Source: Yimella sp. cx-51
GTDB taxonomy: Bacteria; Actinomycetota; Actinomycetes; Actinomycetales; Dermatophilaceae
Assembly (NCBI RefSeq): GCF_017654605.1
Contig: NZ_CP072113.1
Location: 186,001-250,000, forward strand
Length of the DNA stretch: 64,000 bases
Direction: 5' to 3'
The first letter of the stretch is position 1. Each line of letters opens with the position of its first letter. The position numbers and the translations under genes were made by a program. Shown piece by piece: positions 15,492 through 22,559 of this stretch. Under the pieces are notes generated by a model. That model was not told where the DNA came from. It worked only from the letters and a program-made list of their open reading frames with translations, and ran no database searches.

Positions 15492-17291
15492 ATGACTTCG
15501 CAACGCGTCCGGGCACCCGAACTTCGTGGACGCCGCTGGCTCAACACCGGCGGCGAAGATCTCACGCTGCAGCAGTTGCGCGGCACGGTAGTGATCCTCG
15601 ACTTCTGGACCTTCTGCTGCGTCAACTGCCTGCACGTGTTGGACGAGCTGCGGCCGCTGGAGCAGCAGTTCGCCGATGAGCTGGTGATCATCGGCGTCCA
15701 CTCACCCAAGTTCGAACACGAGGGACGCCCCGAAGCCGTCGAAGCGGCGGTGGAGCGCTACGGCGTGCACCACCCGGTGCTGGACGACCCCGAACTCGTC
15801 ACGTGGGACGCCTACACCGCCCGCGCATGGCCGACCCTGGTCGTCATCGACCCGGAGGGATACATCGCCGGTTCCATGTCGGGGGAGGGCCACGCGCACG
15901 GGTTGCAGGTGCTGGTCGGTGACCTGGTGGCCGAACACCGCGCGAAGGGGACGCTGCGGTCGTGCGATTCGCCGTACGTGCCGCCGTCGATCGAGTCGAC
16001 ACCGCTGCGTTTCCCGGGCAAGATCGCCCGCCTCGCCGACGGCAGTTTCGTGGTGAGCGACACCAGTCATCACCAAGTCGTGCACCTCGCGAGCGACCTG
16101 CAGACCGAGCTGGCCCGCTTCGGTGGCCCGGAGGAGTTCAACGAGCCGCAGGGCGTCTGCGTGTTGCCGCCCGATGCTGCTGCCCGACTTGGTTACGACC
16201 TGCTCGTCGCCGACACGGTCAACCACCGCATAGCCTCGATCCGCTTGCAGGACGGCCGGATTCGCACCGAAGCGGGCACCGGCGAACAGCTGCGGGAGCG
16301 GTCCGGTAGCGGCGCGGCCCTCAAGCAGCCGTTGTCGTCACCGTGGGACATCGTCTGGTGGCTCGACCGCGCGCTGATCGCCATGGCGGGCACTCATCAG
16401 CTGTGGGTGCTCCACCTGGCTCCCGAGCAGACCGACAACACGGTCGCCGTGCTCGCGGGCACCAGCGCCGAAGGTCTGCGCGACGGTGAGGCGGACGAGG
16501 CATGGCTCGCCCAACCGTCCGGACTTGCCGTCAGTGCAGACACCTCACGCGTGTGGATCGCCGACTCCGAGACCTCCGCGCTGCGCTCCCTCACCGTCAG
16601 CGACGACGGCTTCGCGCTCGAGACCCACATCGGCGAGGGCCTCTTCGACTTCGGCTTCGCCGACGGTGACCGCGAGATCGCCCGGATGCAGCATCCCCTC
16701 GGAGTAACCGAAGCTCCGGACGGTTCGGTGTTGGTCGCCGACACCTACAACGGCGCGATCCGCCGGTACAACCCCGAGCGCCGCGAACTGACGACGGTGC
16801 TGACCGGCCTGGCCGAGCCCAGCGATGTGCTCGCGGACGACGGCGCGGTCATCGTGGTCGAATCGGCGGCCCACCGGGTCGACCGACTGCCGCTGACCGG
16901 TCGCACGTCCGCCTCCGGGGAGCGTGGCGCCGTGCGGCGTGCAGCCACGCCGGTCGCAGCGGGCGCCGTGCAACTCCGCATCAACTTCGTGCCACCGGTC
17001 GGGCAAGAGCTGGACGACCGCTACGGCGACCCGACCTTCCTGATGGTCTCGGCCACTCCGTCCGCGCTGTTGCGTGAAGGCGCGGGCAACGCCGCGGGCC
17101 TGCAGCGCGACCTCGTCCTCGATGAGTCGGTCGGGGAGGGCATCCTGCACATCAGCGTCCGCGCGGCGGCCTGCGACGCAGGCCTCGCCGAACACGCGGC
17201 GTGCCACCTCTACCAGCAGGACTGGGGTATTCCGGTCGTCCTCACCGGCGATGGCCCCGAGACGATCACGCTCGACCTGCGCGGTGTCTGA
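15492..17291 (+). CDS. NHL-repeat protein with N-terminal thioredoxin-like domain
   Basis: 599 aa. Residues about 20-145 are a TlpA/AhpC-like thioredoxin fold with active site FWTFCCVNCLHVLDEL (CVNC), and the cis-Pro loop ARAWPTLVVID. From about 175 to 480 there are NHL/SMP30-like beta-propeller repeats (DGSFVVSDTSHHQVV, DLLVADTVNHRIASI, GSVLVADTYNGAIRRY). A C-terminal beta-rich domain follows. No signal peptide is evident. The architecture matches the animal NHLRC2-like proteins and many actinobacterial homologues; function unproven, probably redox related. Confidence 0.88.
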   Translation: MTSQRVRAPELRGRRWLNTGGEDLTLQQLRGTVVILDFWTFCCVNCLHVLDELRPLEQQFADELVIIGVHSPKFEHEGRPEAVEAAVERYGVHHPVLDDPELVTWDAYTARAWPTLVVIDPEGYIAGSMSGEGHAHGLQVLVGDLVAEHRAKGTLRSCDSPYVPPSIESTPLRFPGKIARLADGSFVVSDTSHHQVVHLASDLQTELARFGGPEEFNEPQGVCVLPPDAAARLGYDLLVADTVNHRIASIRLQDGRIRTEAGTGEQLRERSGSGAALKQPLSSPWDIVWWLDRALIAMAGTHQLWVLHLAPEQTDNTVAVLAGTSAEGLRDGEADEAWLAQPSGLAVSADTSRVWIADSETSALRSLTVSDDGFALETHIGEGLFDFGFADGDREIARMQHPLGVTEAPDGSVLVADTYNGAIRRYNPERRELTTVLTGLAEPSDVLADDGAVIVVESAAHRVDRLPLTGRTSASGERGAVRRAATPVAAGAVQLRINFVPPVGQELDDRYGDPTFLMVSATPSALLREGAGNAAGLQRDLVLDESVGEGILHISVRAAACDAGLAEHAACHLYQQDWGIPVVLTGDGPETITLDLRGV

Positions 17292-17495
17292 GTGGGATTG
17301 TTTCGAGTTCAAGTAGTTACCAGAGTTGGATGTTATTTTTTATTCAAACGCCCGACTTTTCTTGCTTCGCAGTTTCGCGATTGTGGGCGGCGCGAACAGG
17401 GGCGATCGGATCACTGGGGCGGCAGGGGGACGCCCAGGATGTATCTGCCTGTGCCGCAACGCTTTTGGGTGTGATTGCGCTCTCCTGGAACGTAA

Positions 17496-17545
17496 GAACT
17501 CCGTTGGTCGAGCCGGGCTATCCAACGGCTCGAACAACGGAGTTC
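17496..17545. terminator. 19-bp inverted repeat with one mismatch
   Basis: Arms GAACTCCGTTGGTCGAGCC (17496-17514) and GGCTCGAACAACGGAGTTC (17527-17545), loop of 12. It is one of several unusually long intergenic hairpins in this window, about 200 bases beyond the NHL-thioredoxin stop. Terminator function is inferred only. Confidence 0.45.
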
Positions 17546-17766
17546 ACTCACTGTAACGCACGCACTCGGAAAATGTTTCCTGCGACGAACTGATTTCTTC
17601 GCGAGTGTCCTGGCGCCTCGGATGGGCAAATTGGAAACCGCCGGAATCCAATTGTCCTGCAATGGGTGACGCCATCTTCGGGCCGGGCTGCAGATGGGGT
17701 GAACGACAAGACGAGGTGGTGGTGCACGGCGGTGAAGCCACCTCTCCAGGATGGCCGCAGGACGCA

Positions 17767-17804
17767 TGTGCGAAGGCCGGACCGACGGGCCCGGCCTTCG
17801 CACA
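17767..17804 (-). terminator. Terminator hairpin of the acyl-CoA dehydrogenase gene
   Basis: Perfect 14-bp stem: TGTGCGAAGGCCGG (17767-17780) and CCGGCCTTCGCACA (17791-17804), loop of 10, just 16 bases beyond the stop of the minus-strand acyl-CoA dehydrogenase gene. Confidence 0.7.
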
Positions 17805-17819
17805 GCTGTCAGCGATCGA

Positions 17820-19682
17820 TCAGAACGCTTCCTCCGGAAGCTCCATGAGCGAGAGGTCGGTGGCCTCCAGCATCGCGCGCTCCGCGGTCAGACGGGGCAA
17901 GACCTCAGCTGCGAAGAACTTCGCCGCCGCCACCTTGCCGGTGTAGAACGCCTCGTCCTTACCGGCGTCCCCGGCGTCCAGGCGTGCCTGAGCGACCTCG
18001 GCCTGACGCAGCAGCAGCCAGCCGATCACCAGGTCACCGGCAGCCAGCAGGAAGCGGGTGGTGTTGAGGCCGACCTTGTAGATCGACTTCGGGTCGCCGC
18101 CTTCGCTCATCGAGCCCAGCGCGGTCATTGCGAGGTTCTCGACCATGCCCTGGACGTCCTCGATCGCCTTGCCGAGCAGGTCGCGCGAGGAGCGCAACTT
18201 GTCGTCACCGGCGCCGCCCTTGGCGGTCTGCATCATCTGCTCTGCGAGGGCGCCGAGGGCCACGAACTGGTCTTTCAGGATCTTGCGGAACAGGAAGTCC
18301 TGGCCCTGGATCGCGGTCGTGCCCTCGTACAGGGTGTCGATCTTGGCGTCGCGGATGTACTGCTCGATCGGGTACTCCTGCAGGAAGCCCGAGCCACCGA
18401 AGGTCTGCAGCGACTCGGTGCCCAGCAGCACCCACGCCCGCTCCGAGCCGACGCCCTTGACGATCGGCAGCAGCAGGTCGTTCAGGCGCACCGCCATCTG
18501 TGCCGGGGAGCCGTCGGCCGGCTGCTCCGAGCCGGTGGCGAGGAACTCCTGGTCGACGGTGTCCTGCTGGCTGGCGGTGAAGAGCACCAGCGCGCGCAGA
18601 CCCTCGGCGTACGCCTTCTGCAGCATCAGCGAGCGGCGGACATCCGGGTGGTGGGTGATCGTGACGCGCGGGGCGTCCTTCTGCGGGGTGGTCATGTCGG
18701 CGCCCTGCACACGCTGCTTGGCGTAGTCGAGCGCGTTGAGGTAACCGGTCGAGAGGGTGGCAATCGCCTTGGTGCCCACCAGCATTCGAGCGTGCTCGAT
18801 GACGCGGAACATCTGCGCGATGCCGTCGTGCTCGTCGCCCAGCAAGGTGCCGATCGCGGGGGCGCCGTCGCCGAAGGTGAGCTCGCAGGTGGTCGAGACC
18901 TTCAGGCCCATCTTCTTCTCGACGTTGGTCGTGTAGACGCCGTTGCGCTCGCCGAGTTCGCCGGTCTCGAGGTCGACGTGGAACTTGGGGACGATGAACA
19001 GTGACAGGCCCTTGGTGCCGGGGCCGGCGCCCTCGGGGCGGGCCAGCACGAAGTGGATGACGTTGTCGGTCATATCCGACTCGCCGGAGGTGATGAAGCG
19101 CTTCACGCCGGTGAGGTGCCAGGTGCCGTCGGGCTGCTGCACAGCCTTGGCGCGACCCGCGCCGACGTCCGAACCGGCGTCCGGCTCGGTGAGCACCATC
19201 GTGCAGTGCCAGCCCTGCTCGACGATGTGCGCTGCGAGCTTCTTCTGCTCGTCGGTGCCGAGCAGGTAGAGCAGTTTGCCGAAGGCGTAGGACGCGGCGA
19301 ACATCGCGATGGCCGGGTTGGCGCCGAGCACCATCTCGTTCATCGCCCACTTCAGGCTCGGCGGCGCCACGGTGCCACCCAGCTCCTCGTTGACGTCGAC
19401 GCTCCAGAAGCCCGACTCCTGGTAGGTCTTGTAGCTCTTGGTGAACGACTCCGGCATCGTGACCGACTTGGTCTGCGGGTCGTAGACCGGCGGGTTGCGG
19501 TCGGAGTCGACGAAGGACGCCGCGAGGTCGGTCTCGGCCAGCCGGGCGACCTCCCGGATCATCTCGCGCGCGGTGTCGGCGTCGAGATCGGCGTACGGGC
19601 CGCTGCCCAGCACCTCTTCACGCCCGAGCACCTCGAAGAGGTTGAACTCGATGTCACGGACGTTGCTCTTGTAATGAGTCAA
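17820..19682 (-). CDS. Acyl-CoA dehydrogenase (FadE family)
   Basis: 620 aa flavoprotein for the first step of fatty-acid beta-oxidation, giving electrons to ETF. The N-terminus [22 protein letters not shown] is the hallmark of a long actinobacterial/proteobacterial FadE subfamily. Middle domain motifs [16 protein letters not shown] and [12 protein letters not shown] are the acyl-CoA dehydrogenase signatures; a C-terminal extension beyond residue 470 is usual for this subfamily. The start is TTG at 19682, supported by AAGGAG six bases upstream and by the conserved first residues. A TTAC-N6-GTAA palindrome sits 44 bases upstream. Electrons may reach the membrane through the EtfD-like protein encoded at 43904-46132. 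Confidence 0.93.
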   Translation of the reverse strand: MTHYKSNVRDIEFNLFEVLGREEVLGSGPYADLDADTAREMIREVARLAETDLAASFVDSDRNPPVYDPQTKSVTMPESFTKSYKTYQESGFWSVDVNEELGGTVAPPSLKWAMNEMVLGANPAIAMFAASYAFGKLLYLLGTDEQKKLAAHIVEQGWHCTMVLTEPDAGSDVGAGRAKAVQQPDGTWHLTGVKRFITSGESDMTDNVIHFVLARPEGAGPGTKGLSLFIVPKFHVDLETGELGERNGVYTTNVEKKMGLKVSTTCELTFGDGAPAIGTLLGDEHDGIAQMFRVIEHARMLVGTKAIATLSTGYLNALDYAKQRVQGADMTTPQKDAPRVTITHHPDVRRSLMLQKAYAEGLRALVLFTASQQDTVDQEFLATGSEQPADGSPAQMAVRLNDLLLPIVKGVGSERAWVLLGTESLQTFGGSGFLQEYPIEQYIRDAKIDTLYEGTTAIQGQDFLFRKILKDQFVALGALAEQMMQTAKGGAGDDKLRSSRDLLGKAIEDVQGMVENLAMTALGSMSEGGDPKSIYKVGLNTTRFLLAAGDLVIGWLLLRQAEVAQARLDAGDAGKDEAFYTGKVAAAKFFAAEVLPRLTAERAMLEATDLSLMELPEEAF

Positions 19683-19725
19683 CTCTGGCTCCTTCGTGGG
19701 CTGAGGCGCTCTCCCCGAGCACCCA

Positions 19726-19739
19726 TTACCGGTCAGTAA
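19726..19739. promoter_or_regulatory. TTAC-N6-GTAA palindrome upstream of acyl-CoA dehydrogenase
   Basis: On the minus strand TTACTGACCGGTAA. A similar 14-mer (TTACTGCTGAGTAA, 46153-46166) lies in the promoter of the EtfD-like gene. Such dyads are typical of TetR-family sites; a fatty-acid repressor is inferred, none is encoded nearby. Confidence 0.55.
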
Positions 19740-19830
19740 CTTTGATCATGCTACTTCCCAGTACGACTCGGTGTGAAGGTGCCGGGGGAATTGCTCGTGA
19801 TCGACCGCGGCCGCCTGCCACGATGGGGGC

Positions 19831-20154
19831 ATGGAGGTCGAGTTCGTTCAGGTGCACGTCACCGTGCCGTCCGCCGGCGTGGCCCGCGACATCGCCGATG
19901 TGCTGGTGGGTGAGCGGCTTGCCGCCTGCGTGCAGGTGATTGCCGACATCGCCTCGACCTACAGCTGGGGGCCGGAGATCGAGCGCTCGCAGGAGTCGCT
20001 CCTGCTTGCCAAGACCACGCTCGAGACGTTCGACGCGCTCGCCATCCGCGTGCGGCAGCTGCACCCGTACGAAGTGCCGCAGGTGACCGGCACCCCGATC
20101 CTGTCGGTGGATGCCGCATACGCCGAGTGGATGCGGTCGGTGCTGCGTGGCTGA
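19831..20154 (+). CDS. cutA: Divalent-cation tolerance protein CutA
   Basis: 107 aa, the normal CutA1 length; a trimeric PII-like ferredoxin fold. Family residues include VTVPSAGVARDIADVLVGERLAACVQV at the N-terminus, STYSW in the middle and the HPYEVPQV core near residue 77, ending in the W-containing YAEWMRSVL helix. Linked to divalent metal tolerance in E. coli, though its molecular role is unsettled. Its 3' end overlaps the Fur-family regulator gene, which supports a metal context. Confidence 0.93.
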   Translation: MEVEFVQVHVTVPSAGVARDIADVLVGERLAACVQVIADIASTYSWGPEIERSQESLLLAKTTLETFDALAIRVRQLHPYEVPQVTGTPILSVDAAYAEWMRSVLRG

Positions 20155-20572
20155 CGTGGAGATGGCGCTGGCCCTGCTGCGCAGCAAGGGTGAGCGGGTG
20201 ACCAAGGCCCGCCGTGCCGTTCTTCGGGCGCTGGCGGAGCGTCCGCACCAGGACGCCGAGTCGGTGGCTGCGTTGGTGGCTTCGGCCGATCCTGGGGTGC
20301 ACCGGGCCACCATCTACCGCAACCTGCAGTCGCTGGTCGATGCGGGGGTCGTCTCCCACACGCACGTGCCCGACGCCGCCACGATCTACCACCTCAGCGT
20401 GACCGGACACCGGCACACGCATCTGCAATGTGTGCGGTGTGGACGCATGGTCGACATCCCGCTGGAGTGGGTGTCACCGCTCGCCGATCGGGTGCGCGAC
20501 GAACTCGGTTTCGAGTTGGACGCCGGTCATGCTGCGCTGCTCGGCACCTGTCGGGACTGCGCAGCGTCCTGA
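20147..20572 (+). CDS. Fur family metalloregulator
   Basis: 141 aa. The winged helix spans about 10-85 (RVTKARRAVLRALAERP; GVHRATIYRNLQSLVDAGVVSH), and the dimerisation domain carries HRHTHLQCVRCGRMVDI and a C-terminal CRDC: two C-x2-C pairs that make the structural Zn site, plus His residues for the regulatory metal. Whether it senses Zn (Zur/FurB) or Fe cannot be fixed; the coupling to cutA slightly favours Zn. GTG 20147 is chosen (8-base overlap with cutA); GTG 20156 and ATG 20162 are alternatives. A 91-bp repeat follows the gene. Confidence 0.88.
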   Translation: MADVEMALALLRSKGERVTKARRAVLRALAERPHQDAESVAALVASADPGVHRATIYRNLQSLVDAGVVSHTHVPDAATIYHLSVTGHRHTHLQCVRCGRMVDIPLEWVSPLADRVRDELGFELDAGHAALLGTCRDCAAS

Positions 20573-20593
20573 GCAGCCCCACCCTCACTACGA

Positions 20594-20684
20594 ACAAACG
20601 CGGCCCTACTTCACAAACGCGCTGGTTGCACCTGCCGCGGGTGCGAGGAGGGGCCGCGTTTGCTGCTGGAACCGCCGCGTTTGC
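20594..20684 (+). repeat. Dispersed 91-bp repeat, copy D
   Basis: Same length and orientation as copies B and C, 10 kb away, located between the Fur-family gene and the PEBP gene. Conserved right end GCTGGAACCGCCGCGTTTGC; left end ACAAACGCGGCCC. Confidence 0.85.
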
Positions 20685-20752
20685 GTGCGCCAGTGCGCCC
20701 TAACTCGGCTTGTGACACCACTTCGGGACGCCGACAGGGTTGAGTAGCAGTC

Positions 20753-21286
20753 ATGAGCTCACTTGATCGCATCCAGCCGCCGAACCCCTACGACCACCTG
20801 CCGCAGCTGCCCGGCATCGAGGTGACGAGCACCGACGTCACCGACGGCAAGCCGCTGAAGTCCGACCAGGTTGCCGCAGAAGGAAATTCGTCGCCCCAGC
20901 TGTCGTGGTCGGGCGCTCCGGAGGGCACGAAGTCGTACGTCATCACCTGCTTCGACCCGGACGCGCCCACGCCGTCCGGCTTCTGGCACTGGGTCTTGGT
21001 GGACGTCCCCGCTGAGGTCACGTCGCTGGACGCGGGTATCGGGGCCGCGGGCGGAGACCTGCCCGGCTCGTCGTTCATGTTGAAGAACGACGGCGGCTCG
21101 GCCGACTTCATGGGCGCTGCCCCGCCGGAGGGCGATGTCTTCCCGCACCGTTACTACTTCGCCGTGCACGCAGTGGGTGAGGAGTCGCTCGGGATCGACG
21201 CCGACACCTCGCCGGCGGTCTGCTCGTTCAACCTCGCCTTCAAGGCAATCGGCCGCGGGTTCGTCCACGGCACCTACCAGTACTGA
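20753..21286 (+). CDS. PEBP (YbhB/YbcL, Raf-kinase-inhibitor-like) protein
   Basis: 177 aa cytoplasmic protein of the phosphatidylethanolamine-binding protein superfamily. The two ligand-pocket motifs are present: CFDPDAPTPSGFWHWVLV (D-P-D-x-P) and VFPHRYYFAVHAV (the HR motif). No signal peptide. Bacterial members have no firmly established function. A strong terminator follows at 21296-21333. Confidence 0.92.
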   Translation: MSSLDRIQPPNPYDHLPQLPGIEVTSTDVTDGKPLKSDQVAAEGNSSPQLSWSGAPEGTKSYVITCFDPDAPTPSGFWHWVLVDVPAEVTSLDAGIGAAGGDLPGSSFMLKNDGGSADFMGAAPPEGDVFPHRYYFAVHAVGEESLGIDADTSPAVCSFNLAFKAIGRGFVHGTYQY

Positions 21287-21295
21287 CCTCACACG

Positions 21296-21333
21296 CAGGT
21301 GCCCCTGGTCGCGATCGCGGCCAGGGGCGCCTG
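21296..21333. terminator. Bidirectional terminator
   Basis: CAGGTGCCCCTGG (21296-21308) and CCAGGGGCGCCTG (21321-21333), 13 bp with one G-T pair, between the convergent PEBP gene and the nrd operon. Confidence 0.75.
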
Positions 21334-21345
21334 TTCGTGGCGGGC

Positions 21346-21531
21346 TCAGCTGCGCCAATACCTCTGGCGCGCGATGACATAGCCACCACCACTGGAGGCT
21401 CCGGCCAACAGGGCCGGCCCCGCACCCAACGGCCACGCCGAAGCAGTCGTCACGGCAGCCAACTGCATCGGGAATGCCAGCCAGCCGGGCCGGGGCAGAC
21501 TCCTCGGACGCGTGATCGGCAGCACCGTCAT
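21346..21531 (-). CDS. Small hypothetical protein at the end of the nrd operon
   Basis: 61 aa. The ATG overlaps the nrdB stop (ATGA), the arrangement seen between true genes throughout the window, and a strong terminator follows 12 bases after its stop. The product is basic at both ends (PITRPRSLPRPGW; ARQRYWRS) with one hydrophobic, Ala/Gly-rich central segment (about 22-50) that could cross a membrane. No family recognised. Could be a translated accessory of the reductase or a chance frame. Confidence 0.45.
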   Translation of the reverse strand: MTVLPITRPRSLPRPGWLAFPMQLAAVTTASAWPLGAGPALLAGASSGGGYVIARQRYWRS

Positions 21532-22523
21532 GAGTGCGCCTTCGCGTCCACTTCGTAGGAGGTGTTGACCGCCTCGAAGAAGTTGACCAACTGCAGGGTG
21601 TCGTTGGCCGTGGCCATCCACTTGGCCGGGTTGCTCACCTTGTAGTGCGGTTCGAACCCCAGCTCCTCCAGACGCCGGTCGGCGAGGTACTTCACGTAGG
21701 TGTTGATGTACGTGGAGTTCAGGCCGAGGATGCCGTGCGGCAGCAGATCGTGGTTGTACGCCTCCTCCATCTCCACCGCGTCCAGGATCATCTGGCGGAT
21801 CTCGTCGGCGAACTCCGGCGTCTGCAGATCGGGGTTCTCCTCCAGCACGGTGAGGATGAGATTGATGCCGAACTTCAGGTGCAGGCTCTCGTCCCGCACG
21901 ATCCAGTCGATGAGCGAGCCGAAATTGCGCAGCAGGTTGCGCTGCCGGAAGCTCAGCGCCACCATGAAGCCGCTGTAGAACCAGATGCCTTCGAGGATCA
22001 CGTTGTACGCCACCAGGTTCCGCACGAAATCGCGCTTGCCCTCGGTGGTGGTGATGTCGAGCGTCTTCTCGGTCATCCGCTGGATGTGCTTGACCTCGAA
22101 GGCCTCCTTGGCCGCCATCGAGGGCACCTCGACGTGCGCGTTGTACGCCTCTTCGCGATCGATCGGGAAGGTCTCGAGCACGTACTCGAAGGCCATGCAG
22201 TGGTTGGCCTCCTCCCACATCTGCTTGGCGAGGTAGAGATGTGCCTCGGGTGCGTTGAGGTAGGGGTAGACGCCGAAGGCCAGCGCCTTGTTGACCAGTA
22301 GTTCGTTGGGGTTGAAGTAGCTCATCAGGAAGGTGAGCGCATGACGTTCCTGGTCGGTCATCCGGGAGAAATCGGCGAGGTCTTCGCCGAGTTGGATTTC
22401 GTGCGGGAACCACGTGTTGGCCACCGCCTGGTTGTAGAGGTCGTAGGCCCACTGGTAGCGAACCGGCTTGAGCAGCAAGCCATCTGAGATTCCGGTGCCG
22501 AGCATCTGAGGCTGTCCAGTCAT
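21528..22523 (-). CDS. nrdB: Class I ribonucleotide reductase, beta (radical) subunit, class Ic-like
   Basis: 331 aa ferritin-like R2 protein that generates the radical used by NrdA to make deoxyribonucleotides. Metal ligands are visible as Glu74 (NPNELLV), Glu105 and His108 (WEEANH), Glu178 (ILEGIWFY), Glu212 and His215 (RDESLH). The position four residues after His108, which is the radical Tyr in class Ia/Ib enzymes (E. coli Tyr122), is Phe112. That substitution is the hallmark of class Ic (Mn/Fe) R2 as in Chlamydia trachomatis. It follows nrdA by 36 bases in one operon and shares its B12 riboswitch and NrdR boxes. Confidence 0.92.
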   Translation of the reverse strand: MTGQPQMLGTGISDGLLLKPVRYQWAYDLYNQAVANTWFPHEIQLGEDLADFSRMTDQERHALTFLMSYFNPNELLVNKALAFGVYPYLNAPEAHLYLAKQMWEEANHCMAFEYVLETFPIDREEAYNAHVEVPSMAAKEAFEVKHIQRMTEKTLDITTTEGKRDFVRNLVAYNVILEGIWFYSGFMVALSFRQRNLLRNFGSLIDWIVRDESLHLKFGINLILTVLEENPDLQTPEFADEIRQMILDAVEMEEAYNHDLLPHGILGLNSTYINTYVKYLADRRLEELGFEPHYKVSNPAKWMATANDTLQLVNFFEAVNTSYEVDAKAHS

Positions 22524-22559
22524 GAGTTGTGTCCTTGTTCAGGTGGAGAGGGGAGAGGT

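Larger units (their letters stand above)
17292..17819. other. 528-base intergenic region, partly AT-rich
   Basis: No convincing gene. The first 100 bases (about 17300-17400) are clearly richer in A/T than the surroundings (ttattttttattcaaacg). An imperfect giant hairpin lies at 17496-17545 and a terminator at 17767-17804. A 130-codon minus-strand reading frame (17411-17803) spans both hairpins and looks non-coding. The stretch may hold remnants of lost sequence. Confidence 0.5.

Noticed and set aside
17411-17803. 130-codon minus-strand reading frame in the gap before the acyl-CoA dehydrogenase gene
   Set aside because: It spans a giant hairpin and a terminator, has biased Arg/Pro content and no ribosome site.
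17751-19004. 417-codon open frame opposite the acyl-CoA dehydrogenase gene
   Set aside because: It is the antisense of a fully convincing gene and its Arg/Gly/Val-rich product resembles no family; GC-rich codon usage opens such shadow frames all over this window.
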